A DNA stretch of 64,000 nucleotides, from positions 3,844,001 to 3,908,000 of the forward strand of contig OZ241987.1 in NCBI GenBank assembly GCA_965204395.1, written 5' to 3'. Positions 54,759 through 63,415 of this stretch are shown one piece after another. Every line of letters begins with the position of its first letter. Positions within the stretch are counted from its first letter, which is position 1. This DNA comes from Bin87 sp965204395 (lineage in GTDB: Bacteria > Chloroflexota > Dehalococcoidia > Lucifugimonadales > UBA3495). The position numbers and the translations under genes are program-made. Under the pieces are notes generated by a model. That model was not told the DNA's origin, made no database searches, and was given only the letters and a program-made list of their open reading frames with translations.

Positions 54759-55886
54759 ATGGACGTTTTCTATTTCACCGAGATGCCCTACGCCGAGTTC
54801 CCCGAGTCCGAGGCGGAAAAGTTCCCGTCCATGCGCCTCACGTTCCCCAACACCTATTTTGATCCCAGCACCGCCAGCGGCCTGATGAACCGCTACCTCG
54901 ACGAGTACCAGTATGCTGAGGAGATAGGATTTGACGGCCTGATGATCAACGAGCACCACAACACGCCGTCGTGCATGGACGTTGAGGTGAACATAACCGG
55001 CGGCATCCTGGCCCGCATCACCAACCGCGCCAAGATCCTGATGCTGGGCAACATGCTGCCCACCTCCGACAATCCGGTGCGCCTGGCCGAGGAGATCGCC
55101 CTGCTGGACGTAATTTCGGGCGGCCGCATCATCTCCGGATTCGTCCGCGGAATCGGCATCGAGTCCTGGGCCAACAACACCAACCCGATCCACAACCGGG
55201 AGCGTTTCGAGGAGTGCCACGACCTGGTGGTCAAGACCTGGACCACGCCCGGCCCGTTCCGGTGGGAGGGGATCCACTACCACTACCGCGCGGTGAACCC
55301 ATGGATGCTGCCAATCCAGAAACCACATCCGTCCGTGTGGGTCCCCGGCACCGGTAGCCCTGAGACCGTGGAGTGGACGGCGCGCCACCGGTACACCTAC
55401 GCGGCCTTCCTGACCCCGCTGGAGGTCGCCAAGAACCTGTTTGCCCGCTATCGCGAGTATGCCGCAGCCGACGGCTGGGAACCGGGCCCCGAAAAGTTCG
55501 CATTCATGATCTGTGCCCACGTTAACGACACCGACGAAAAGGCGCAGGAATCGGGCAAGGCGTTTCTGTGGCGCATGAACTACCCTCTGCGGGGGCCGCG
55601 CGAATACTGGTCGCCGCCCGGCTATACGTCCCGCGCCGGCGCCGCAGCCGTGGCCGCCCGCAGACCCACCCCCCTTCACGAGATGTCGTACCAGGAGTTG
55701 CAGGACCGTTACCACCTGGTGGTGGGCAGCCCGGACACCGTCATCGAAAAGCTGCGCCACATACGCGACGAACTAGGCGTAGGCTCCCTGCTCCTTGAAG
55801 CCCAGGGCGGCCAGCTATCCCACGCCGACACCATGCGCTCCATCGAGCTGTTCGGCAAGGAGGTCATTCCCGCCCTCAAAGACTGA
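54759..55886 (+). CDS. LLM-class flavin-dependent oxidoreductase (paralogue 2)
   Basis: 375 residues with GAGG upstream. IGFDGLMINEHHNTPSCMDV, GGRIISGFVRGIGIES and KTWTTPGPFRWEGIHYHY match paralogue 1 at 51992 almost block for block. LPTSDNPVRLAEEIALLDVI and the C-terminal VVGSPDTVIEKLRHIRDELG complete the fold. It is about 36 residues shorter than paralogue 1, mainly in the middle and C-terminal parts. It is a duplicated FMN monooxygenase with possibly different substrate range. Confidence 0.9.
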   Translation: MDVFYFTEMPYAEFPESEAEKFPSMRLTFPNTYFDPSTASGLMNRYLDEYQYAEEIGFDGLMINEHHNTPSCMDVEVNITGGILARITNRAKILMLGNMLPTSDNPVRLAEEIALLDVISGGRIISGFVRGIGIESWANNTNPIHNRERFEECHDLVVKTWTTPGPFRWEGIHYHYRAVNPWMLPIQKPHPSVWVPGTGSPETVEWTARHRYTYAAFLTPLEVAKNLFARYREYAAADGWEPGPEKFAFMICAHVNDTDEKAQESGKAFLWRMNYPLRGPREYWSPPGYTSRAGAAAVAARRPTPLHEMSYQELQDRYHLVVGSPDTVIEKLRHIRDELGVGSLLLEAQGGQLSHADTMRSIELFGKEVIPALKD

Positions 55887-55924
55887 CGGCCCGCCACGAT
55901 TCTGTCGCAGCACCGCATCATCTC

Positions 55925-55969
55925 AAGACCCGCTCGTGGTGAGCCTGTCGAACCATGTGCGGGTCTTTT
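55925..55969 (+). terminator. Terminator hairpin containing a dispersed-repeat half
   Basis: AAGACCCGC and GCGGGTCTT form a 9-bp stem followed by TT. The 25-base loop contains TGAGCCTGTCGAACCATG, the same sequence as one arm of the repeat at 41009. It lies 38 bases past the LLM stop. Confidence 0.65.
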
Positions 55970-56045
55970 GGCTTACCATCGACATTGCGTCATGCAATGA
56001 TATGTATTACCATATGCGATATAAATTATTGCGGGAGGTGATCCC

Positions 56046-56285
56046 ATGGCAGCCAATGCTTACATATTGATAAACGTGGAACCCGCCAGGACTCGTGAGG
56101 TCATAGACCGGTTAAACAACATCAGCGGCGCCGCGGTCCGTGAGGTGCTGGGCCCTTACGACGTAGTAATGGAACTGGAAGCCGGCACCCCCGAAGACCT
56201 GACCGCCATCCTGCGCCACCAGATCCGTCCTATTGGCGGCGTTACCAACACCGTGACCTGCCTGTGGTTCACCACGAATATCTGA
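56046..56285 (+). CDS. Stand-alone Lrp/AsnC ligand-binding (RAM) domain protein
   Basis: 79 residues. GGGAGGTGATCCC precedes the ATG, one of the strongest ribosome sites in the window. AYILINVEPARTREVIDRLN, REVLGPYDVVMELEAGTPED and GGVTNTVTCLW give the beta-alpha-beta-beta-alpha-beta ferredoxin-like fold of AsnC_trans_reg. There is no DNA-binding helix-turn-helix. Such small proteins are thought to sense amino acids or to modulate Lrp-type regulators. The upstream ~60 bases are AT-rich. Confidence 0.85.
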   Translation: MAANAYILINVEPARTREVIDRLNNISGAAVREVLGPYDVVMELEAGTPEDLTAILRHQIRPIGGVTNTVTCLWFTTNI

Positions 56286-56336
56286 ATCCAACGGTGCAAA
56301 CCAATACGGTTCGCCCACCCCTGTATCAAAACTATA

Positions 56337-56370
56337 AGCGCCCGGCGAATGACCGGGCGCTGATCCTTTT
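56337..56370. terminator. Bidirectional terminator
   Basis: AGCGCCCGG and CCGGGCGCT form a 9-bp stem with a 7-base loop, followed by CCTTTT on the plus strand. It sits between the convergent AsnC-type and Ldh2 genes. Confidence 0.8.
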
Positions 56371-56386
56371 CCGCGACTGAAATTTG

Positions 56387-57463
56387 CTAAAACGGGCAGT
56401 CGATGCCCAACTCGCCGCAGGTGTCGTGGAACCAGTCCACCACCTCCTCGTGCAACGGGATACCTTCGACCCGGCGGATCTCCTCCATCTCGGCTTCAGG
56501 CTGGCCGGCCACCATAACTCGCTCCTCGCCGGGTGCGGGCCGGGTGTTCTTCATCATCTGCAGCCACTCGTCCATCTGGTCCTTGAAGTGGTCAGGGTCG
56601 TCGAAGCCGGCCACGTTGTACGCTGCCACGTAGTGCCCGAAGTTCGGTCGGCCCGGCACCGCGCCGTACCCAAACCCGGTAAGAACGCCGGCCAGGATGT
56701 CCACCATGCACGAAAGGCCGTAGCCCTTGTGCGAGCCCAGCTCCCGAGTGCTGCCCAAAGTCAGCAGCGTGTAGTTGTCCGGCGCGTCGGCTTCCTCCAT
56801 GATGGGATTGCCCTCGGCGTCTGCCAACCAGCCGGGTTCCAACTTTACGCCCAACCGTCGCGCGATCCCTACCTTGTTGCCGGCTACCGTGCTGGTGGCG
56901 GCGTCGAACACGAACGGCGCCTCGTTGCGCGATGGAACCGCAATGGCGATGGGGTTGGTGCCCAGCCGCGGCTCCGCGCCGAAGGTCGGCACCACGGACG
57001 GCGGACAACTCGTCATGCAAACGCCGATCATGTCGTGCTCCAGGGCCATCATGGCGTGGTAGGACGCCATCCCCAGGTGCCGGGCGTTGCCGATGGTCAC
57101 CATCCCGACGCCCACCTCCGACGCTTTGCGGATCGCGATGTCCATGGCCTTGGGCGTCGTGATTATCCCCAGGCCCCGGTCGGAGTCGATGCTGGCCGTG
57201 CTGGGCGTTTCGCGTACGATCCGCAGGTCCGGATTCGGGTTGATCTGGCCGCTCGTATACCCGCTCACGTAGCTGCGCAGCATGTTGGACACGCCGTGCG
57301 AATCCACTCCCCGGAGGTCAGCCAGTACCAGCACATCGGCTCCCAACTGTGCGTCGTCCGGCGGCACGCCCATCTTCTCGAAAACGGCGGCGACGGTAGA
57401 TTTCAGGTCATCCCCTGGTACCATCGTGGCTTCGTCCAGACTGACTCGAAACTTGGGCAGCAC
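56387..57463 (-). CDS. Malate/L-lactate (Ldh2-family) dehydrogenase
   Basis: 358 residues from a GTG at 57463, chosen because AGGAGGTG precedes it and the upstream frame looks non-coding. ADLRGVDSHGVSNMLRSYV contains the conserved Asp-Ser-His, VGMVTIGNARHLGMASYH the catalytic His region, and TNPIAIAVPSRNEAPFVFDA with STREL-SHKGYGLSCMVDI complete the NADP-type Ldh2/YlbC fold. This family oxidises 2-hydroxy acids such as malate, lactate, ureidoglycolate or sulfolactate. The specific substrate is unknown. Confidence 0.9.
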   Translation of the reverse strand: MLPKFRVSLDEATMVPGDDLKSTVAAVFEKMGVPPDDAQLGADVLVLADLRGVDSHGVSNMLRSYVSGYTSGQINPNPDLRIVRETPSTASIDSDRGLGIITTPKAMDIAIRKASEVGVGMVTIGNARHLGMASYHAMMALEHDMIGVCMTSCPPSVVPTFGAEPRLGTNPIAIAVPSRNEAPFVFDAATSTVAGNKVGIARRLGVKLEPGWLADAEGNPIMEEADAPDNYTLLTLGSTRELGSHKGYGLSCMVDILAGVLTGFGYGAVPGRPNFGHYVAAYNVAGFDDPDHFKDQMDEWLQMMKNTRPAPGEERVMVAGQPEAEMEEIRRVEGIPLHEEVVDWFHDTCGELGIDCPF

Positions 57464-57563
57464 GGCGCACCTCCTGGCTGAACAGCGAGAGCAAAATTTC
57501 CGGCCCGCAGTATAGCACCCGACACCGCCCAACCGTTTGCTGTCGTGCCTGCACAATGGCACA

Positions 57564-58154
57564 ATGAGCACAACCAACCGCAAGGTCGAAATAACCATGG
57601 CAACCCGGCAAAAATTGATCACGGCTGCAGAACTCCTGGCGATGCCTCGGGGCGATGGGCGGAAGTATGAACTCATCCGAGGAGCGCTGGTCGAAGAAAT
57701 GCCTACCGGAGATCCCCACGCCCTGGTCGTGGTCATGATTGCCACCGTATTGAATCTTTTCGTTGGACCGAGAAACCTTGGCGGGGTCCGGGCTGGCGAA
57801 CCCGGCTACCTGTTGGAAATCGGCCCCGACACCGTACGCGCGCCGGATGTGGCCTGGGTTGCGCCCGGCCGCATACCGGAAGGAACCATTGGCTACCCCA
57901 ACCTCGCGCCGGATCTGGCGGTGGAGGTCAGATCGCCCAGCAATTCAATACCCGAACTCCAGCGCAAAGCCTAAATGTGGCTCAGTTTCGGTACCCGGCA
58001 GGTCTGGGTCGCCGATCCCGAAACAACCGTCGTCACCATTTACCGGACCGGAGTCGAGCCGCTGACCCTTGGAGAGGACGACACAATAGACGGAGCCGAC
58101 CTGCTGCCCGGGTTCAGCGCGCCCGTCTGGAACCTTTTTCGTTGGGAGAAGTAA
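57564..58154 (+). pseudogene. Uma2-family gene split by an in-frame TAA
   Basis: ITAAELLAMPRGDGRKYELI and APDVAWVAPGRIPEG match Uma2, as does PDLAVEVRSPSNSIPELQRK. TAA stands at 57972-57974. The same frame continues with MWLSFGTRQVWVADPETTVV and ends at 58154 with VWNLFRWEK, exactly the missing C-terminal part. A single-base change (for example GAA to TAA in QRKA-x-MW) explains the stop. Whole length would be 196 residues. It could be a recent pseudogene, a readthrough gene or a sequencing error. Confidence 0.8.
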
Positions 58155-58167
58155 AGATTTGAACGCA

Positions 58168-59277
58168 ATGAATACCGACGCAACCACAAACCGCGCCCTC
58201 GATTTCCTGGCCCGTTTGGGCGCACAGCCCGCCATTGCTTTCCACGAAAACGGCGTCGCCACCGCCGTGCGCGGCGCTCTAACCGAAATCGGCGTTACCT
58301 GGCGCACTGACAACTTCGGGAACATCATCGCCCGCATAGCCGGAACTGACCCCGCCGGTGTCCCGCCCATCGCTTTCATGGCCCATATGGACCATCCGGG
58401 TTTTGAGATCGTCGGGCGCGACGGCGACTACCTCATCGGTAAGGCCTCGGGCGGCATACCGTCCGGCGCTTTCGCACCTGGAGTGCCCTTGCAGATCATT
58501 CTGCCGGCCGGGCGTCGCGTTTCGGCGGAGACCGTCGGCACGCACGGCGAGGAACGCCATCGCGAGGCCCAGATCAGGCTGATCGACACGGTGAACGAGG
58601 AAATTTCCATTCCTGCGCCAGCCGTTTTTGACTTGCCCGATTTCAGCATAGAGGACGATCACATCGTCATGCGCGCAGCTGATGACCTGGCCGGTGGTGG
58701 CTCCATCCTGTCTGCGCTGGACTCTCTCCAAGGCGACCCGCCCTCGGGTGACGTGTACGGCGTATTCACCCGTGCAGAGGAAGTCGGCCTGGTTGGCGCA
58801 CGCCTGCTCGCCGAGGCGCGCACCCTACCGTTGGATACGCTGGTCGTCTCGCTGGAATCGTCGCGCACCCTGCCCGGCGCGGTAATCGGCGGCGGCCCCG
58901 TTATCCGCGTCGGCGATGCTGGCAGCACTTTCAACTCCGACGCCGAATCCGCCCTGATCCGTGCTCGCGAGATACTCTCCGGCGCCAACCCCGATTTCCG
59001 GTGCCAACGTCAGCTAATGAGCGGCGGGGTCTGCGAGGCCAGCGCTTTCAACGCATGGGGTTACCGCTCCACCGGTGTCGCCTTCCCGCTGGGCAACTAC
59101 CACAACGGAGCGGAGGACGGCTCCATCGCCGCCGAATACATCCACCGGGATGACTACCTCAACGGCGCCGCCCTGATCACCGAGGCCGCCCGCCAGGTCT
59201 CCATGCGTTGGGACACGGCGTTCAGCCGGCGCATCAGACAGGTTCCCGATGCCATGCGGGCGCGACTGGGCGGGTAG
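58168..59277 (+). CDS. M42-family metallopeptidase-like protein
   Basis: 369 residues from ATG 58168 (TTG 58159 is an alternative). IAFMAHMDHPGFEIVG has the first zinc His, MRAADDLAGGGSIL the bridging Asp, VFTRAEEVGLVGARLL the catalytic Glu pair and GNYHNGAED the last His. This metal set fits M42 glutamyl or tetrahedral aminopeptidases, though M20 relatives are similar. The gene starts 14 bases after the split Uma2 gene and is followed by the MBL gene. Confidence 0.85.
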   Translation: MNTDATTNRALDFLARLGAQPAIAFHENGVATAVRGALTEIGVTWRTDNFGNIIARIAGTDPAGVPPIAFMAHMDHPGFEIVGRDGDYLIGKASGGIPSGAFAPGVPLQIILPAGRRVSAETVGTHGEERHREAQIRLIDTVNEEISIPAPAVFDLPDFSIEDDHIVMRAADDLAGGGSILSALDSLQGDPPSGDVYGVFTRAEEVGLVGARLLAEARTLPLDTLVVSLESSRTLPGAVIGGGPVIRVGDAGSTFNSDAESALIRAREILSGANPDFRCQRQLMSGGVCEASAFNAWGYRSTGVAFPLGNYHNGAEDGSIAAEYIHRDDYLNGAALITEAARQVSMRWDTAFSRRIRQVPDAMRARLGG

Positions 59278-59335
59278 GCCCCACGGTTTGCTACAATGCA
59301 CCCACCATTTCCACCGACACAGGAGGCGCAGCAAC

Positions 59336-59998
59336 ATGCCAGTCCACCATCAGGCGCAGGGCACGGGAGACATAACCGTCCACAAGATTGAAAACATGGG
59401 CAGCCTCAGCAACAACGGCTACATCCTGATTTGTCCGGAAACCAACCAGGCTGTTTGTATCGACACGCCGGACGAACCGGAAAAGATGATCAACGAGGTT
59501 CGGGAGGCGGGCGTCGACGTCCAGCACATCCTGGTGACCCACGGCCACGGCGACCACCTGGCCGGCTACAACGAGATCACCGGCAGCATCGGCGCGCCGG
59601 CCGCCATCGGCGAGTTGGATGCCCATCTGCCCCCCAGCCCGGTTCAGCGTGAGCTCAACGATGGCGACACGGTGTCATTCGGCAACCAAACCATCCAGTG
59701 CATCCACACGCCGGGCCACACCGACGGTTCCACTTGCTACCTGATCGGCGGGTTCCTGTTTTCCGGCGACACCCTCTTCCCCGGCGGGCCCGGCCGAACG
59801 CGCAGTCCGGAAGCGCTGCAGCAGGTACTCAACAGCATCAGCACCAAGTTGCTGACCCTCCCGGAGGACACATACGTGTATCCCGGTCACGGTCCGGACA
59901 ACACCACGATCGGTGAAGCCAAGCGCCGCTACGACGTTTTCATGTCCAAGTCTCACCCTGCAGATCTGCAGGGCGACGTCGACTGGCTGAACACCTAG
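59336..59998 (+). CDS. MBL-fold metallohydrolase (glyoxalase II-like)
   Basis: 220 residues from the ATG at 59336 with AGGAGG upstream. ILVTHGHGDHLAGYNEI is the HxHxDH zinc motif; IHTPGHTDGSTCYLIGG adds another His, FSGDTLFPGGPGRT the bridging Asp, and VYPGHGPDNTTIGE the last His. The order and spacing match hydroxyacylglutathione hydrolase-like proteins. The substrate is unknown. Its stop is directly followed by the start of the M16 peptidase gene, so they are one transcript. Confidence 0.9.
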   Translation: MPVHHQAQGTGDITVHKIENMGSLSNNGYILICPETNQAVCIDTPDEPEKMINEVREAGVDVQHILVTHGHGDHLAGYNEITGSIGAPAAIGELDAHLPPSPVQRELNDGDTVSFGNQTIQCIHTPGHTDGSTCYLIGGFLFSGDTLFPGGPGRTRSPEALQQVLNSISTKLLTLPEDTYVYPGHGPDNTTIGEAKRRYDVFMSKSHPADLQGDVDWLNT

Positions 59999-61267
59999 AT
60001 GTACCGCCGCACAACTCTGGACAACGGGCTGCGGGTGCTGACGGCAGAAATGCCGCATACCCGCAGCGTATCAATGTTTATCGCGGTGGGCGCCGGTTCC
60101 CGCTACGAACCCGACCACCAGGCCGGCCTGTCCCATTTCCTCGAGCATCTGCCCTTCAAGGGAACGCGTAGTTGGCCCACCGCTCTTGCCATATCCGAGG
60201 CGGTCGAGGGCGTGGGCGGCATCATGAACGCCTCCACTGATCGTGAAATGACCTCGTTCTGGTGCAAGGTCGCCAGCGTCCACGCGGACCAGGCCATTCC
60301 GGTCCTGCTGGATCTCATTCTGCACCCTTTGCTCGACCCTGCCGAGATGGAAAAAGAGCGCGAGGTGATCCTTGACGAGTTGCGGATGACCAACGATTAC
60401 CCGGCTCACGTTTGCGATCTGCTGATTGACCGCGCGATGTGGCCGGATCAGGCGATGGGACGGGACGTAGGGGGCACGGCGGAAACGGTGTCGGCCATCC
60501 GGTTGGATGACGTTCGCGATTACATGGAACGCCAGTACCGGCCCAACAATACCGTGATCGGTATCGCGGGCGCAATCACCGACGCCGAAGCCGTGAATAT
60601 GGTCTCCACGGCCACAAAAAGGTGGCTACCTGCGGAACCGTTGGAGTGGCAACCGGTAACTCCCGCGGATGACGCAGCGAGCAAGGTTCTACTTGATGAT
60701 CGCAAAACCGAAGAGACCAATATCTGCATTGGCCTGCCCGGTTTCGCTCTCACCGACGAAGACCGTTACGCTGCCACCGTCCTGAACGGGATTCTCGGCG
60801 ACGGAATGAGCAGTCGGCTGTTTCAAAGCCTGCGGGAAGATCGCGGCCTGACTTACGACTGCCACAGTTCCATCAGCAGTTACCGCGATTGCGGCGCGCT
60901 GATAGTGTCCTGTGGGACCGACCCGACCCGTGCCATCGAAGCTATCGAGGCAACCCGTCAGGAGATGGCAACGCTGCTGCAACTTGCTCCGGAGACGGAG
61001 ATCCGTAAAGCAAGGGAGTACATCAAGGGCCGCCTGCTCATGCGCTTGGAGGACTCTCGCTCGGTGGCCGCATGGCTGGCGTCCCAAGAGTTGCTGATGG
61101 ACGAGATCACGACTCCCGACGACACTGCGGCAAGCATCGACCGGGTAACTCCGGCGGACGTGGTTCGCACGGCGGAGCGGTTGTTTGGCGGCAACGAGTT
61201 CCGTCTTGCCGTCGTTGGCCCCCACCCCGATCCGGCCGATTTCGTTGCTGCCCTCCATGCAACGTAA
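59999..61267 (+). CDS. M16-family zinc peptidase
   Basis: 422 residues, the single-chain processing-peptidase type. LSHFLEHLPFKGTRSWPTAL holds the inverted HxxEH zinc motif, and EMEKEREVILDELRMTNDYP the distal Glu. NASTDREMTSFWCKV is the usual substrate strand. The C-terminal domain (GILGDGMSSRLFQSLREDRG) is the catalytically inert half. It begins at the base after the MBL stop. M16 enzymes degrade small peptides or process precursors. Confidence 0.92.
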   Translation: MYRRTTLDNGLRVLTAEMPHTRSVSMFIAVGAGSRYEPDHQAGLSHFLEHLPFKGTRSWPTALAISEAVEGVGGIMNASTDREMTSFWCKVASVHADQAIPVLLDLILHPLLDPAEMEKEREVILDELRMTNDYPAHVCDLLIDRAMWPDQAMGRDVGGTAETVSAIRLDDVRDYMERQYRPNNTVIGIAGAITDAEAVNMVSTATKRWLPAEPLEWQPVTPADDAASKVLLDDRKTEETNICIGLPGFALTDEDRYAATVLNGILGDGMSSRLFQSLREDRGLTYDCHSSISSYRDCGALIVSCGTDPTRAIEAIEATRQEMATLLQLAPETEIRKAREYIKGRLLMRLEDSRSVAAWLASQELLMDEITTPDDTAASIDRVTPADVVRTAERLFGGNEFRLAVVGPHPDPADFVAALHAT

Positions 61268-61297
61268 CGACGCAGCCCTATCCGCCCGAACCGCTTT

Positions 61298-61324
61298 AAT
61301 CCTGCGCTCGCCGCAGGATTTTTC
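61298..61324 (+). terminator. Terminator of the peptidase operon
   Basis: AATCCTGCG and CGCAGGATT form a perfect 9-bp stem with a 5-base loop, followed by TTT. Confidence 0.85.
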
Positions 61325-61421
61325 CTGTCTGGATCCCATCCCCGACGGCGTTGCCACGTTGCCCGCCCAATGACACAATGGGCGCGAGCTAACTGAACGC
61401 AATCCCCAAGGAGGCAACGCC

Positions 61422-62282
61422 ATGCCAGCCACCCGTTACAACAAGGCCATCCAGCTTCTCGAAGAAGGCAAACCGGTATTCGGCACCGGCCTCATCTGGA
61501 ACGGCAACTTCGACGAGATGATGTATTTCGCCGATTCCGACTACGATATGGTCATGATCGAGATGGAGCACGAGGGGTTTTCATTCAACAACCTCCGCGC
61601 CTCGCTCCAGTTCCTCCTCAATCGCAAGCGTATTGCCGACGGCGGCGGGCTGCAGGCCGATCCCACGCCGGTGGTCCGCATCCCGCCCAACACCCGCGAG
61701 ACGAACCAGTGGATGATCAAGCAGACCTTGGACACCGGCGTGTACGGCTTGATCCTGCCCCATCTGGACACTGTGGAAGGCGCGATGGCGGCGGTCCAGG
61801 CCGCTCGCTATCCCCAGGTTCCCGGCGTCGCCGACTTCGAGCCCCATGGGGAGCGCGGATGGTGGCAGCGCATCGCCCCCCGCTATTGGGGTCTCTCGGC
61901 TGCGGAATACTACGACGCCGCCGACGTTTGGCCCCTGGACCCGGACGGAAACATCCTGCTCATGGGCATTGTGGAAGAACCCACCGGCGTCCAGAACCTG
62001 CCGGACATCTTGCGCCAGGTAAAAGGCATTGGCGCAATTTGGGCCGGCCCCGGCGACATGTCCATAGCCATGGGGCACCGGGGCAATGCCGGGCACCCCG
62101 AGGTTCAGGAGATGCTGCTGCGTATCCTTGCCACCTGCAAGGACGCCGGAGTGCCGTGCGCTACCGGTTGCACTGCGCAAGAGGTTCCGATGCGCCTGGA
62201 ACAGGGTTTCAGCATCATCATCACCGCCCCATCTCGGTCCGCCGACGGTCTCGCCGAAGGCCGCCGCCTGGCTGGTCGGTAA
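61422..62282 (+). CDS. HpcH/HpaI aldolase-family protein
   Basis: 286 residues with AAGGAGG upstream. YDMVMIEMEHEGFSFNNLRA corresponds to the start of the TIM barrel with the acidic metal ligand, VVRIPPNTRETNQWMIKQTL follows, then GVYGLILPHLDTVEGAMAAV. ILLMGIVEEPTGVQNLPDIL gives the second metal Glu, and IWAGPGDMSIAMG the Asp ligand. The usual family motif PR (active-site Arg) is seen as VVRIPP. Members cleave or form 2-keto-hydroxy acids by class II aldol chemistry. An insertion of about 25 residues (EPHGERGWWQRIAPRYWG) contains an extra loop. Confidence 0.88.
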   Translation: MPATRYNKAIQLLEEGKPVFGTGLIWNGNFDEMMYFADSDYDMVMIEMEHEGFSFNNLRASLQFLLNRKRIADGGGLQADPTPVVRIPPNTRETNQWMIKQTLDTGVYGLILPHLDTVEGAMAAVQAARYPQVPGVADFEPHGERGWWQRIAPRYWGLSAAEYYDAADVWPLDPDGNILLMGIVEEPTGVQNLPDILRQVKGIGAIWAGPGDMSIAMGHRGNAGHPEVQEMLLRILATCKDAGVPCATGCTAQEVPMRLEQGFSIIITAPSRSADGLAEGRRLAGR

Positions 62283-62304
62283 ACTAGAGCTTCGTCATGC
62301 CGTA

Positions 62305-62343
62305 AGATTGGGGACGGGTTTTCACCCGCCCCCAATCTTTTTG
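62305..62343 (+). terminator. Terminator of the aldolase gene
   Basis: AAGATTGGGGACGGGT pairs with ACCCGCCCCCAATCTT around a TTTC loop and is followed by TTT. It may also serve the convergent hflC gene. Confidence 0.88.
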
Positions 62344-62372
62344 GTTTGCCGCACCGATTCCCGGCCGGGCTT

Positions 62373-63347
62373 TTAGTTGCTTGAATCTTTCGGCGCTAAG
62401 GGGCTGGCCAGGTAATCGAATAGCGGGGAGTCCGACGACAGTATGATCGTGTCCTGTTGTTGGATGATCGACTGGTAAGCCTCCATGCTGCGAAGGAATG
62501 CGAACAACTCAGGGTCGCGGTTCAGCGAATCTGCCAGAATGTTGATGGCCTCAGCCTCGCCCTCACCGCGTATGCGGTTGGATTCCTGCTGAGCCACCGC
62601 CAGGATTACGTCCCGGTCGCGGTCGGTCGCGGCTCGAATCTTGCGGTCTTCCTCTTCACCCTCGGCGCGGAAACCCGCAGCGATACGGTTACGTTCGGCG
62701 CGCATCCTCGTATAAATGGAGGCGGTCACCGCCTCGGGGAAGTCGGCTCGCTTGATTCGCACGTCGATCATCTCGATACCGAAGTCCTCTCTTTGCGCTG
62801 TGTCCGCGTTGTCTCCGGTGATGCGTTGCACCTCCCGGAGCACCTCATCGAGGATCTCGGTTCGGGTCTCCTGCGCTTCGACGAGCGGCAGGCCTTCCTC
62901 GTCCACCACCGGATTGTCGTCAGCGTCCCGCAACGGCCTGGCGCCAATGATGTCGGTCCTGTCACGCAACGCCACGCGGTCGCGCAACGTCGATGTAACG
63001 ATGTCGCCCAACCTGCTGCGCGCGTTACTCTCGGTTTGTAGCGTCTTCCGGAACTGCACCGGGTCTGTGATCCGGTATCGTGCGTAGATGTCGATCACCA
63101 GGTTTTCCTTGTCCTGGTCTGGCATCGAAACCGGCGGTGCGTCAATCCGGAGGATCCGCTTGTCCAGTCGGACCACGGTGTCCACGAAGGGCACTTTCAC
63201 GTCGAGTCCCGGGGACAGCTTGGTTTTCACCACCTCTCCGAATCGGAGGATGATGACCTGTTCGGTAACGTCAACCACGTACAGCGATTGGCGCAGCAGC
63301 ACCAACCCGACGATTATGACGATGGCAATAATGATTAGATTGCGCAT
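62373..63347 (-). CDS. hflC: HflC-like SPFH/band 7 protein
   Basis: 324 residues. One N-terminal membrane helix (NLIIIAIVIIVGLVLL) is followed by VVDVTEQVIILRFGEVVKT, the SPFH domain, and a long charged coiled coil (GFRAEGEEEDRKIRAATDRD, AVAQQESNRIRGEGEAEAIN). The tail ends after IILSSDSPLFDYLASP, the normal HflC end. With HflK it forms a membrane ring that controls the FtsH protease. It follows hflK by 68 bases. It is slightly longer than usual because of an acidic insert (DADDNPVVDEEG). Confidence 0.93.
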   Translation of the reverse strand: MRNLIIIAIVIIVGLVLLRQSLYVVDVTEQVIILRFGEVVKTKLSPGLDVKVPFVDTVVRLDKRILRIDAPPVSMPDQDKENLVIDIYARYRITDPVQFRKTLQTESNARSRLGDIVTSTLRDRVALRDRTDIIGARPLRDADDNPVVDEEGLPLVEAQETRTEILDEVLREVQRITGDNADTAQREDFGIEMIDVRIKRADFPEAVTASIYTRMRAERNRIAAGFRAEGEEEDRKIRAATDRDRDVILAVAQQESNRIRGEGEAEAINILADSLNRDPELFAFLRSMEAYQSIIQQQDTIILSSDSPLFDYLASPLAPKDSSN

Positions 63348-63415
63348 GGGAGGGTTCTCCGGAACGGTGGAACTGTCAAGTACTCTGCGTCATTTGGCCC
63401 GCGACAGCGAACCTT

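Noticed and set aside
54306..55760. Minus-strand frame of 484 codons across the Uma2 and LLM genes
   Set aside because: It spans two well-supported genes on the other strand and has no domain of its own.
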